Source of the DNA: Abelmoschus esculentus | Lineage: Eukaryota; Streptophyta; Magnoliopsida; Malvales; Malvaceae | Assembly: GCA_035048815.1 (NCBI GenBank) | Contig: JAUCBN010000007.1 | Span: 317,501-381,500 of the forward strand | Reading direction: 5' to 3' | Length of the DNA: 64,000 nt | Part shown: positions 26,431 to 38,700 of the stretch, in pieces | Layout of the letters: each line of letters starts with the position of its first letter | Position numbering within the stretch: position 1 is the stretch's first letter | Position numbers and translations under genes: made by a program | The notes under the pieces: model-generated | Seen by the model: the letters and a program-made list of their open reading frames with translations, nothing else | Database searches by the model: none | What the model was told of the DNA's origin: nothing

Positions 26431-26727
26431 TTTGAACACTTTAACTTCTTTAAATTATTTTAAACACATTCAAAAACTTTAAAAAATGTTTTAAACTTAT
26501 TTTCAAGTTGTTTTGGACTTAAAACTATTTTAAAAATCTTTTTAATTTAGTCCAAAATTATTTTTCAATTATTATATAAAAACATTAGTTTTACAAACTA
26601 TTTAAACACCCCTAAGTAATTGTAAATAATTATATGAATGTGACACCTTTAATTAATGTAGTATAATAGATGTTAAAACACAATACAAACTATTTTAAAA
26701 TCTAAACAATAAACTTTAGATGATTCT

Positions 26728-26967
26728 ATAACGGACGTCGAATACCGTTAAACATCACTAGCGCTGAACACCATTGAACATTATTGAATTAAATAATAAA
26801 AATTAAAAATCTTAAGGACTAAAATTATAATTAATAATTATATGTTGAGTTAATTACTCTTTTATTAATTACATATTAAATTGTTAAAAATTTTAAATTT
26901 TATTAGTTAATTTAATAATATTTAATCATATTTAACGTTAATAATATTTAATGGTATTCGAGGCCAG
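26728..26967. mobile_element. Short foldback MITE, same family as 23937-24748
   Basis: The left end (ACGGACGTCGAATACCGTTA, then AACATCAC, GAACACCATTGAACATTATT and AATAAAAATTAAAAATC) is inverted at the right end (TTAAAAATTTTAAATTTTAT up to ATTTAATGGTATTCGAGGCC). The terminal and subterminal sequence matches the larger element, but the CCCTAAA-like inner arms are absent, so it looks like an internally deleted member. Confidence 0.65.
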
Positions 26968-28660
26968 AATTTTCAAAAACTTTAATAGTCATTTTTAGGA
27001 TTACAAACCAGTATTTCCATAGGAATGTGGTGGTTTGTTTGGTCCTGGTTATGACAACAAGAATCAGGTCTTAAAATCGATAGTTCATTAAAATAATATT
27101 TATAATTTATAATTTGAAAGAGATAAAAAAATTCTTCGAAAATTATCCCCTTAGTACAATTTTTTTTTGCTAAATTATTGTATTGAGTAACACAAAAATA
27201 CTTACAAATATTTAAAAATTTAATATTTTCACTTAAAAATGATATTTTTTACATATTTTAAATAAAATGATCTACAACTTTTTTATTATCAACCTTCTCT
27301 AAAAAAATCACTATTATTTTTTTATTTTTTATATATTATAGTATTTTTCAATATATATACACTTATTTTGAGTTTTTTTGGAATTTGTACCAACACACTT
27401 ATTATACATGTTTAGAAAATGGGTAACGTGTTATCAACAATTTTAGTATCGTCGATTGGGTTTAATTAGTTTTATTTTCTTTATTTTTTATTTTATTTTA
27501 TTAAATATTACCTTTTTGTTATTGTCAAAATTAACTGAAAATCGTAGAATTTGTAAGTAATAGGCATAAGAACAAAAAAATTCTCAAAATATTTAATAGA
27601 GTTTTTTCACACTTGTAAATATTAAGAACAAAGTAAAAAATATATAAAATCATCATTGCCTAGCCACATTACAAATCCCGTTGGTAGAAGCTCGATTCAA
27701 AAAATTGAATAATTCAACTCGATTTGAGGTGAAAATATTCGATTTGAAATTTTATAAACTCGATTCGAAAAATTTTTAAATAAAATTTAAGTTATAAAAT
27801 AAAAACTCGAATAACTCAAAATTTTTAGTAATTAAAGAATTTATTTCTAAGTTTGAGACGAATCTCTCAATCTTTTATGATATATATATTGATATATAAA
27901 AATATAAAGAAATATTACCACATATAAAAAAACTTGAAGAAATATATATACATATCTTATATGATTAAAAAAAATTATTTAAATTGAAATCTAATCGTAT
28001 TATAATATGATAAATAGTTTCAATTAAATTTTTAAAGAAACTCGAAAACTTGACTCGAATTTCTTAAACTTGAATCGAATCAAAAAATTTAAATAAAGTT
28101 TGAGTTGTAAATTATAAATACAAATAATAATATAAATATAAATATAAATATAAATTTTAATAAAAATATTTTAGGTGTCATTAATATGTAAATTTGTTGT
28201 AAAATGTATTCATAGTATCTTTATAGTATTATTTAAATTTATTATCTTTATATATAATATTTTTAAACTAGGATTTTATATTTTGTATATCGAATTATAG
28301 TATTATTTACGCATGTTTGAATCGTTTGCTAAATTAAAAATAAAAGAATTGAATTAAATTTGAGTGATTCAAATATAATATTTTAGATCTAAATTGAAAT
28401 TAAATATTATAAGAAGACGAAAGTAAATAAAAGTAGTATGAGAAAAAAAGGATACCACTCAAAATATTACGAGCCGTTAACACAAAACGGTTGAAATAGT
28501 AAGGTTAGGGTTTTGATTTAAAGAATTTAAATTTTTTTATTATATATATATATATATTCTTTTTAGTTGTTTTATTTACTTTATTTTTTAGACTGGTAGA
28601 CTTTACTAGGGTGGATGTGTTTCTCGATATAATAATAAAGAAGTTAATCGGTAATTAATT

Positions 28661-29073
28661 AAAAATACAACGGATTTAATGATCATTAATTAATATAAAA
28701 AATATAACAAACTTAATGATAATTAAATAATATAAAAATACAACGAAGTTAATGATCATTAATTAATACTTTTCATTTTATTATTTTTATTACATACTAA
28801 TTTTTTTACAGAGTTTCTGGAAAAAGTTATAAGAGTTACGTGATGGAAAATAATTTAAATGATAATTTTATTTTTTTAAAAATATTTTTATTTTTATTAA
28901 AAATAAAAATATATATTATAAAAATTATTGAATTTTTTAAAGTGACAATTTATAATTCTAAAATACAAAAGTAACAACTTTATAAAGACAGATCGGGTAA
29001 AAAAATACAATAAAATTAATCATTGTTAATTAATATAAAAGTTACAACCGACTTATTGATCATTAATTAATGG
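28661..29073. repeat. 36-37 bp tandem repeat (three contiguous plus two contiguous units)
   Basis: Units at 28661-28696, 28697-28733 and 28734-28769 lie end to end, and two more at 29000-29036 and 29037-29073. Each reads roughly AAAAATACAACGGA followed by TTAATGATCATTAATTAATA. A sixth, isolated unit lies at 30441-30475, about 100 bp before the first methylesterase start codon. Function unknown. Confidence 0.75.
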
Positions 29074-30569
29074 ATTAAGAATTTAATCAGGCATTAAACT
29101 TTATAAAAAAAATTAATTCTACCACTCTTTTTTTTACCTAATTAAACCCTCAAATTCTAGAAAAAATTAATTTGATTCTTTAATCAATGTTGACAGTTAA
29201 TTTTAATAATATTTTAAAAGATTTTAATGAGTGTCGTAATGGGATAACGTCACTTGGTATTTCTAGAAACTTTTAAATTTAAAAGTATAAAATAAAAAAA
29301 AATTATTGTAAATAAAATAAATAATAAGAACAAAATAGTTGAACAAAGATAAAAGACAAAAAAAGACTTGTATTATATTTTTAAAATAAGATATACAATG
29401 AGAATTAAACTCTAATAATAAAATATATTAAAATATTATTTAATATATGAATATCTAACCTAAATAAAGATATTCATAACAAATTTACTTTTAAAAAAAT
29501 TTGGGATATTCTATTTTTTAAAAAATATATAAAGTATTCTTCTTATTTTGAAATTTATAAAATTTTAAATATTATTATTCGATTATAAAGAATAATTTGA
29601 AAAAATACATTAAACAACAAAAGTTATTTTTAAATGTTAAAATATTAAAAAATTGTTAAACATTATTAAAAATATTTTTATTTTAAAAAATAAATTCCAA
29701 TGTCTTCAAAAGTATCATTTAAAATTTTTATATTTTTTACAGATTTAAACTGTTTTTTAAATATATACTTTTAAAATTTTAACAAATTTAATAATTTTTA
29801 TATTTAATAAATTAAAATTTTTCTTAAAATATTTTTATTTTTTAGAAGGTTCTAAACTACTTTTTATAAATAATTAAAAATTCTTGAAATGCCAAATAAT
29901 TAAAATATACGATTTAGTGTTGCCGCGTGACAAATAACATGAATATGGATGTTTATCGAGTGAATCGATCATGAGTAGGTACGTTTGATTCGTGTTTGTT
30001 AAAATATTTTAATACCCAACTCGTTTATTAAACTTGTTTAAATTATGCTCGATTTGTGCTCTTTAAAATAATTTGTCGCTCAACTTAGCTCGTTGCTCGT
30101 TAAGCTCACAAAAATTTCCCTTATTTTTAACTAAAATTAAAATTTAATAATAATATACGAAGCTTAATATTAAAATAAATTAAAAAATTTAATTAAAAAA
30201 TACTAAAAGAGTATATAAAACACTTTTAAAATCTAAATTCTAAATTAACAATCCACAAATACACCAAACTAGTATGTTAAAATTAAAATAACAATCCATA
30301 AATTAATAATTATTATTTAAAATTATTTTTGAATAAAATAATTTTAAAATAATTATTAAAAAATATTTTAAAAATTAGCGAGATGTTCGCAAACTTATCT
30401 AATCGAACTAGAAATTTATTGAACCCTTAAACTTTAATTAAAAAAATACAGCGGACTTAATGATCATTAATTCACTCTATCGAACATTTAAATCCCATGA
30501 TTTTACCAGGTTTGAGCTCAGCCCCTTGCAGCAATTGACAAAGAACAAGAAGCAGAATAAGGAATTAGC

Positions 30570-31802
30570 ATGGCACACTTTGTTCTAATCCATGGTATAT
30601 GTCTTGGAGCTTGGTGTTGGTACAAGGTGGTCCGGCTGCTCAAATCAGCCGGTCACCGTGTTACTCCGTTGGATCTTGGTGCCTGCGGCATCAACCCGAG
30701 GCAGATCACCGAGCTCGATTCCATATCGGATTACGTGCAACCATTGATGGAATTCATGGCTTCTTTGCCTCAAGAGGAGAAGGTGATATTAGTGGGTCAT
30801 AGTTTTGGTGGGATTTGCATTTCTTTAGCCATGGAAAGTTTTCCTACCAAAGTACTAGAGGCTGTTTATGTCACAGCCTTAATGCCCAATTACCAGTCTC
30901 CTGTTGCAACGGCAGTAACCGAGGTAAAATAAATATTACCATATTATATATTTCATTTATGGTGTTTATGTTCGTAAATTTTCGTATTATATTTTAATTT
31001 CGATCGAATGTTCGAAGAATTTAGACCCTGAAAAGGGTATCGGCGGAGCCGGTCATGGATTTCGAGCTCACCTTTGACGATGGGGTTGAAAATCCCCCAA
31101 CTCATGCCTTCTTTGGACCAAAATTCATGGAGGCAAGGGTTTATCATCTCTCTCCAAAAGAGGTCAGTACTTTGTATGTTCAAAGTTTTCACTAATCTCA
31201 AAAAGGTTAAATTATGGTTTTGATCCCTCTAATATTAAGAGTTAAAATGTTATTATATCATATCACGCTAGAAGAAAATAGTATATTTGTAATAATATAT
31301 TAATTGAGTAACACGTTTGTCATAAATTTTAATTTTAGTGACTTGATTGTAACTTTTAGAATAAAAACTCATAGTTAAGTGACGTTGAATACAATTTAGC
31401 CATTAAAAATTTAGTCTTAGTATTTTAATTTATCATAATTTGGTCCCTACCATAGATGATTTAATCAAAGTGGTTTGTTCATGGGTGCTAATGCCTCTGA
31501 TGTTTTGCTGCAATTCATAGGACATAGAGTTACTCTTGACTTTGCGGAGACAAGGAAAGTGGTTCATCAAAGATCTGTCCAAGGAATCTTTGTTAACAAA
31601 AGAGAAATTCGGATCGATCAACCGGGTTTACATAGTCTGCGAAGATGATTTGCTGATCAAAGAAAGCCTGCAGAAATGGTACATCGAAAACAGTCCGAAA
31701 GTCGATGTAAAGTCCATAGCTGGTGCAGATCATATGCCCATGTTCTCCAAGCCCCTTGAGCTCTGCAGCTGTCTGCAACAAGTTGCTGCCAAATACATTT
31801 GA
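30570..31802 (+). CDS. Methylesterase (MES/SABP2-like alpha/beta hydrolase), copy 1
   Basis: Exons 30570-30923, 31025-31162 and 31521-31802 give 257 residues, the usual MES length. Landmarks are the N-terminal MAHFVLIHGICLGAWCW with the oxyanion-hole HG, the nucleophile elbow VGHSFGG (Ser near residue 80), the acid region in VYIVCEDD and the catalytic histidine in GADHMPMFSKP. The family hydrolyses methyl esters of salicylate, jasmonate or IAA in the cytosol; some relatives are hydroxynitrile lyases, so the substrate is unresolved. Exon 3 begins DIELLLTLRRQGKW where copy 2 has DIELATTLLRPGKL, so this copy has diverged more in that segment. All three catalytic residues remain. It stands in tandem with copy 2, with 337 bp between stop and next start. 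Confidence 0.88.
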
Positions 31803-32139
31803 TTCAACCATGAATGTTTCAGTGAGCCAAGTTTGTAATCAATAAGCAAGAAAGTGGTGTTCGAATCAAGATTAATCTGATCCTATCATCTTTATAATAT
31901 GGTTTTCATTATGTACCAGACCGATCCGTCGTTCATTTGAATAAACTAACTTTATTATCATCTTTTATGTGACTAAAGTAGAAAAACGATAATAGTTTAG
32001 TGATCAATAATGTTATTTTTTTACGGTCAAACACTATATGTGGAGGATATCAAGTCAAATTATATCCACACCAAACATGTCCAAAGAAAACAAAGCTTTC
32101 TTATCCAATAATCCTCAGTAACAACAAGAATAGTGAACT

Positions 32140-33131
32140 ATGGCACACTTTGTTCTAATTCATGGTCTGTGCCTTGGAGCTTGGTGCTGGTACAAGGTTG
32201 TCTCTCTGCTACAATCAGCCGGTCACCGTGCCACTCCTTTGGACCTCGGTGCCAGTGGAATCAACCCGAAGCAGATCACCGAGCTGTATTCCGTGTCGGA
32301 TTATGCGCTCCCATTGATGGAATTCATGGCCTCGTTGCCTGACCACGAGAAGGTGATATTAGTAGGACATAGTTATGGAGGGGTTATCATTTCCTTAGCC
32401 ATGGAAAGCTTTCCTACCAAAGTATCGGCTGCTGTTTATCTGTCAGCCTTGATGCCCAACCATCATTCTCCTATTGCAACAGCACTGTCCGAGGTACAAA
32501 TATGATCACTGTCATGTCTGTGTGTGTTTTACTTTTATCTGTCAGTCGAATTTCGTATCGTGTTCGGATTTAAACTTCTGGTTGAATGGTTTGTGGAAAC
32601 TAGTTTTTCAAAAGGAATGCAGAGGAGCCGAAAATGGATTCACAGGTATGGTTTGATGATGGTCCCGAAAATCCACCAACTCGTACCTTGCTTGGACCAA
32701 AATACATCGCTGCAAAGGCTTATAACCTCTCACCAAAAGAGGTCAGTATAATTTAATTGATTCGATTCGGTTTTCGGTTTATAAGTAAAAAATGATGAGA
32801 CAATTTGTGAGTTCTGATGCTCTGATGTTTATGTTGTTGGAATTTATAGGACATAGAATTGGCCACAACGTTGTTGAGACCAGGAAAGCTTTTCATGAAA
32901 GATTTGTCCAAGGAATCTCTGCTAACAAAAGAGAAATTCGGTTCGATCGATCGGGTTTATATCGTTTGCAAAGATGATTTGCCGATAAACGAAAGCTTGC
33001 AGAGATTTTACATTGAAAATAGTACAGCAGTTGATGTGAAGTTCATAGATGGAGCTGATCATATGGCCATGTTTTCTAAGCCCCAAGAGGTCTGCAAATG
33101 TCTGCAAGAAGTTGCTGAGAAATATAAGTGA
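32140..33131 (+). CDS. Methylesterase (MES/SABP2-like alpha/beta hydrolase), copy 2
   Basis: Exons 32140-32493, 32604-32741 and 32850-33131 have exactly the same coding lengths (354, 138, 282) as copy 1 and again give 257 residues. Landmarks are MAHFVLIHGLCLGAWCW, VGHSYGG for the nucleophile, VYIVCKDD and GADHMAMFSKP. Exon 2 was placed at the AACTAG acceptor because it restores the same length as copy 1 and the shared KR residue pair. Introns are shorter than in copy 1 (110 and 108 bp against 101 and 358). The same activity class applies: hydrolysis of small methyl esters, substrate not decidable from sequence. A recent tandem duplication is the simplest origin. Confidence 0.9.
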
Positions 33132-33632
33132 TTCAAACAAATATTTCACCTACACAGAGAAAACATCTTAATCAGTTGCTGAGAATTTGTCTCTATAAAA
33201 TTTGTTGCTACCGGAGATTAGAGTCTAAGATTTAGATTATTTTTTAATATTTTAAACACATTTATAAATACGTATTAAATAAATTGATTTATATTTTTAA
33301 ATTATCAGTATTTAATTTATTAATTATTAAATTACAACAAGTATTATAAAGATTTAGTATAAGAACAATTTTCTCATAGAATTTGATCCACATAGAATGT
33401 TAGATGTTAAATTTCTAAACATGACATATGTAACTCAGTCCCTCGTCTCACAAAATCAACTTATTGTTAATCGTTTAACCTATATTAAATTAGACTAATT
33501 TATTATTTTCATTTAGTTTTGATAAACCACAATTTATTGATTCAATTTTTGTGGGTTTGACACTTTATTTCTCATTTTAGTACTTATCGACGAGTATACT
33601 TACTTTAACGTGTATATTTATTTTGTAGGCAT

Positions 33633-33882
33633 TATTAGAATAGACTGGTTGTTATTATGTACAAGTGAGTGCAGAGTAGCTTTGTGTTCTGCATCTCTTG
33701 ATTTTTAGAAGCTGTTGAATCTGGAGGAAGACAGTTAGGAGGTTGTTAGTTTGTTTTCCCCCTAATTCACTACTTCTCTCCTTGTATAAATACACCGGTC
33801 TTCATTGAAGATATTACGGTGGTTATCAATAAAAATCATAGAGAGTACCGACTCTCTTTCTCTACTCTCTCAGTTTCTAACA
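33633..33882 (+). repeat. 5' LTR of the copia element
   Basis: It begins TATTAGAATAG and ends TTTCTAACA, so its ends are TA...CA rather than the usual TG...CA. A TATA box (TATAAATA) lies at 33785. It differs from the 3' LTR at three sites, all transitions. Confidence 0.93.
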
Positions 33883-33896
33883 TGGTATCAATCGCC
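33883..33896 (+). other. Primer-binding site for initiator tRNA-Met
   Basis: TGGTATCAATCGCC directly follows the 5' LTR. TGGTATCA is the standard copia match to the 3' end of plant tRNA-iMet; the following bases depart from the usual GAGC. Confidence 0.8.
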
Positions 33897-34243
33897 CGAA
33901 TATTCTGCTGTCGATCCTTTGTGCTTCTGCTTCTGTGTTCGCTGAAATCATCAGCGTGTTTGTTTAGCATCTCTGCTTGGTTCAAGCATGTTCCCGTGTT
34001 ACTGTTTTCTGGTATTCTTTTGGTTTCTCGTCAATAGCTCGATTTCAGATCTCACACTTGCAAAAATACTCGTTTGATCATCAGCATGTTTGATTCGTAA
34101 TGACTCATGGTTAAAGAACAAACTAGTGATCCTTAGGTGTTTTTGGTGATCTGAGTCGTTTTCTCTTTGAATCTTTCGGTTCACTGAGGTAGCCTTTTTT
34201 GTGCTCACAAGGTGTTTGTGAAATTGTCTGAGTGAAATTGTTA

Positions 34244-35757
34244 ATGGCTCAAGACGTAGTCTCTGGTTCAAGTGATAATACATCTTCGACTGTCACTTCT
34301 GTAACTTCTGTTCAGCAGATCCCTAAACATGATATTGTGAAACTTTGTGATACAACGTTTTTACTTTGGAAACAACAAGTCATGCTTATTGTTGATGGCT
34401 ATGGTTTATTGGACTACTTGTCTGCTCAATCTACTTCCCCTCCTAGGATGGTTCGCACTGAGTCAGGAACTGAAGTAGCTAATCCTGAGTTTCTACTATA
34501 TAATAGGCAAGACAAGCTTCTAGCCTCGGTACCACTGTTAGTGCAGAAGTTCTTCCTCTCCTAATTAGTTGTAATACATCTCAGTCCATTTGGTGTACCA
34601 TTCTAAGAATGTTTGCTGCTAAGTCTGCTACAAAAGTATCTTCCCTTAGACATAGTTTACATACTCAGAAGAAGTGTGGTCTTTCTGTGAGTGCTTACCT
34701 TGCCAAAATTAGAATGCTTTGTGACTCACTGTGTGCTGCTGGAAGTGTTATTACAGAACAAGAACAGGTGAGTGTTATTTTGGCAGGATTGTCCATGGAA
34801 TTCGAATCAGTAATTGCTGTGGCCTCTCGAGAACTTATGTCTCTTGAAAAGCTTACAGAAATGCTCCTTGATTGTGAAGCTCGTCAACATATGTTTCTCG
34901 AAGAGAATTTACCTGCACATGCAAATTTGGTTGTTCAAAAGTCTGATCATGGGTCTTCTAATGATGTTCGAGCTGTGTCTCCGCAACAATTTTCATCTTA
35001 TCAACATTTTCAGTAACCTAATCGTGGAGGTCGTCGTGGTGGCTCGTATAATCGAGGTCGAGGTCGTGGTCGTCAAAGATATCCAAGTAATCAATCACAA
35101 TGTCAATTGTGTGGTCGAATAGGCCATACTGTTCACAAGTGTTGGTATAGGTTTGATCATGATTTTGTTGGTGACAGTGGCAGAGAGCAGCAAGAGGAAT
35201 TTTCTCAACCTTTTCTCACTAACAATGTTAGTACTGGTGGTTTCTCTTCAGGTGAAAGTTCTATGCAAATGTACACTCCTGTTGTTTCAGTCCCATACAG
35301 TTCTGGTTTTAATTCATCTCTTCCAAGGAGTCATGGACACTCTGTTTCTAACAATGGATCGCCTGGAAATTCTTCAACTCTGCCCTCTGGTCAAATGGTT
35401 CCTTCCACCACCTCTATGTCTTTTGCTGCGACTTCTGCTCCTCTTCATGGTCCTCCTGATGATGCTTGGTACCCCGACTCTGGTGCCACTCACCATATCA
35501 CTCATGACCGAGTGAATCTTCAAGCTGCCACTCCTTATACAGGTACTAATATGGTTCTTATGGGAAATGGTGCTACTGTTCCCATTTCTCATATAGGTAA
35601 GGGTGCTCTGACTACCTATTCTAAGCCCTTAACCTTGCAAAGATTATTGCATGTTCCGTCCATTCAAAAGAATTTGTTGTCTGTTTCTCAACTTGTTCGA
35701 GATAATGATATTGTTTTTGAGTTTAATGCTACTGGATGTTGTGTCAAGGACTCCTAG
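34244..35757 (+). pseudogene. Broken gag and protease region of the copia element
   Basis: Reading starts at the ATG at 34244. The frame changes between about 34500 and 34560, so the first frame ends at a stop at 34562-34564 while the conserved gag sequence carries on in another frame. An in-frame TAA stands at 35014-35016, just before an Arg/Gly-rich stretch and a CCHC zinc knuckle (CQLCGRIGHTVHKC), and an in-frame TAG at 35755-35757. The aspartic protease motif (YPDSGATHH) is intact at about 35470. Gag would form the virus-like particle and the zinc knuckle binds RNA. Three lesions make production of a normal polyprotein unlikely. Confidence 0.85.
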
Positions 35758-35766
35758 ACTCGGAAT

Positions 35767-38700
35767 GTGCTGCTCGAAGGGAAGCTCACTCCTGACGGCC
35801 TTTATCAACTTCTACCTCCAAACGTTGGTGACATTCGAGCTACTGAAGTTGCAGCAGCTTATAATACTTCTAATTCTGCAAATAATGCTAATTCTTCACA
35901 ATTGTTTGATTTGTGGCATAGACGGTTAGGACACCCTTCAATTAGTGTTCTTAAGCTGGTTTTCAAACTATGTGATATTAGCTCACATGAGAATAATATG
36001 TCACAATTGTTATGTGATGCTTGTTTACAAGGGAAAGCTCACAAGCTCCCTTTTTTAGAATCTACTACTAAATACACTGCTCCTTTTGAATTAGTGGTTT
36101 CTGATCTTTGGGGACCAGCTCCAGTTTGTTCTGATGGCTATGTTTATTATGTTTCATTCATTGATGTGTTTAGTAGGCATACTTGGGTATATCTTCTCAA
36201 GAAGAAATCAGAGGTGGTGCAATGTTTTTTGAATTTTTCCAAGCTTGTTGAAGTTCAATTTGGGCAAAAGATTAAGATGTTCCAAACAGATGGCGGGACT
36301 GAATATCAACCTTTGCGCAATTGGTTCCTTTCGAATGGAGTTCTACATAGGGTAACATGTCCATATACCTCAGAACAGAATGACAAGGCTGAAAGGAAAC
36401 ATTGTCATGTTGTGGAGATGGGACTCACACTCTTAGCTCAAGCTCAGTTACCGTTAAAGTTTTGGAGTCATGCTTTCACCACTGCAGTTTTTCTCATCAA
36501 CAGATTACCTACTTCTGTTTTGGATGGTAAATCTCCATATGAGGTATTATTTAAAGAGGTTCCTGATTACTCTTTTATTAAAGTTTTTGGCTGCACATGT
36601 TATCCGTTAACTAGACCTTATAATAGACATAAATTAGATTTTCGGTCTACCAAATGCACTTTTCTTGGATATAGCTCCTTTCACAAAGGCTATAAGTGTT
36701 TAGACGCTTCTGATAAGTTGATAATTTCTCGGCATGTTGTATTTTCTGAGCTTGAATTTCCTTTTGTTGAGAAGCAACAAAATGGTACTGGTTTTGAGTA
36801 TGAGTCTAACATACAGGAAGTTCCTTTTGTTGTTGTTTCACCAACAAAGTTTCATACGTTACTACAAAGTGAGGGTGAAGATATAGTTGGTAGGCCTAGT
36901 TCTACTCAAGATTCTGCACAAGTTCGAACTGATTGCTCTCCAAGTGTTCCTCCTGTTAATATAACTTCTGTGGCTGCTGGTGGTAATCCTCTACCAGTTA
37001 TAGACTCTGGAGTTCTTAGTGCAGGTTCACCAGTGGCTGCTCCCTCCAGTGATTCACAGTTGCCTGCTGTCAGCCTTGCTCCTGCTCCTTTTGATGCTTC
37101 TCCAGCTTCTCCTGAGTCAGTTTCTAGTGGTCATGAGTCAGCCGAAAGCATTCCGTCTCGTGTAAACTCAAGTCAGGGTGGTCGTGAGTGTGATGATCCT
37201 CCTGCTGGTGACATTGGCATGGTAAGTTCTTTTGATTTTTCTACAGAACAAGAAGTTCAGGTTCCACCTGATATAGCAAGTGATAGGTTTCCTGATGATG
37301 AAGAACACATAGATGTAGCTTTTGATGATTCTATGGTCCTTCAACAAGGAACTGCCAGTCAAAGTGTTCCACTTGAAAGAACGAACCATCACCATATGGT
37401 TACTAGAAGTAAGAATGGTATTCGGAAGCCTAGGATTCTACATGTTGACCTGCTTGAAGAACCTACAAATATAAAAGATGCTATGAAGTCACCTCATTGG
37501 AGGGCAGCGACTCAAGCCGAGTATGATGCACTGATGAAAAATAATACATGGAGTCTAGTACCTTTACCACCAAATAGGAGAGCAGTTAGTTGTAAGTGGA
37601 TTTTTAAGATTAAAAGGAATCCAGATGGTACTATAGCTCGGTATAAAGCCAAGCTCGTTGCAAAAGGGTACTTACAAGAGGCTGGTATTGATTTCCATGA
37701 GGTTTTTAGTCCAGTAGTTAAACCTGATACTGTTCGTGTAATAATCTCACTTGCAGTCTCGAAAGGGTGGTCTTTAAGGCAAATAGACATCAATAATGCC
37801 TTTTTAAATGGTGATTTGACTGAGGAGGTGTTTATGGTTCAACCTCCTGGATATGAGCTAACTGGGAATTCTGAATCGACACTCGTTTGCAAGTTGAACA
37901 AAGCCTTGTATGGCTTAAAACAAGCACCTAGAGCTTGGTTTGAAAAATTAAAGACTTATTTGGTGCAGAAAGGTTTTGTTCTAACTAAGTCTGATGCATC
38001 TCTTTTTGTTAGGATCAGCTCTATAGGGGAAATATATTTGTTGGTATATGTTGATGATATAATTCTTACAGGGTCTAATAGTGTTTTAATTCAACAAGTC
38101 ATAGAAGATTTAAATCAAGTCTTCTCTCTTAAAGACCTTGGTCCCCTTCATTATTTCTTAGGAGTAGAAGTACACTACACTTCTGATGGTATAATGTTAT
38201 CACAGAAGAAATATATCTTAGATCTCTTAGCAAAATGTGGTTTCAATGAGGCTAAGGGTTTACCAACACCTATGATCACCAGTTGCAATTTATCAGTTAA
38301 CGAAGGTAGTCCGATTGAAGATGCATCTGAATATAGAAGTACTGTGGGAGCATTACAATATATATTAATCACTCGTCCAGAGTTATCTTTTGCTGTTAAT
38401 AAGGTGTGTCAGTTTATGCAAAAACCTTGTGAAGGTCATTTACAAGCTGTGAGACGTGTGTTGAGGTATCTTCAAGGGACATCAGATTATGGGTTGAAGT
38501 TTTCATGTAGCTCTGGAATGTCTCTAGTTGGTTTTGCTGATGCAAATTGGGGAACTGATGTGGATGATAGAAGGTCTACTTCAGGCTATTGCATTTTCTT
38601 TGGTGGTAATCCAGTGTCTTGGAGTTCCAAAAAGCAACAGGTTGTTGCTCGATCTACAGCTGAAGCAGAGTATAGAAGTGTGGCCTGTGCCACTGCTGAG

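Larger units (their letters stand above)
21408..30569. other. Nine-kilobase gene-free, repeat-rich interval
   Basis: Bases 21408-21670 are GC-richer and probably the TMEM131-like promoter. Beyond that only AT-rich DNA and the repeats listed separately are seen. A GC-richer island at about 24840-25010 (TGACAGTCATTGTCAG, GACACGTCAG, TACGTGGCAG) has ABRE/ACGT-like sites but no adjacent gene. Bases 30480-30569 are the leader of the first methylesterase gene. Confidence 0.6.

Noticed and set aside
35153..35515. Leu-rich 120-codon frame in the copia gag/protease region
   Set aside because: Alternate-frame shadow; the neighbouring frame holds the zinc knuckle and protease motif.
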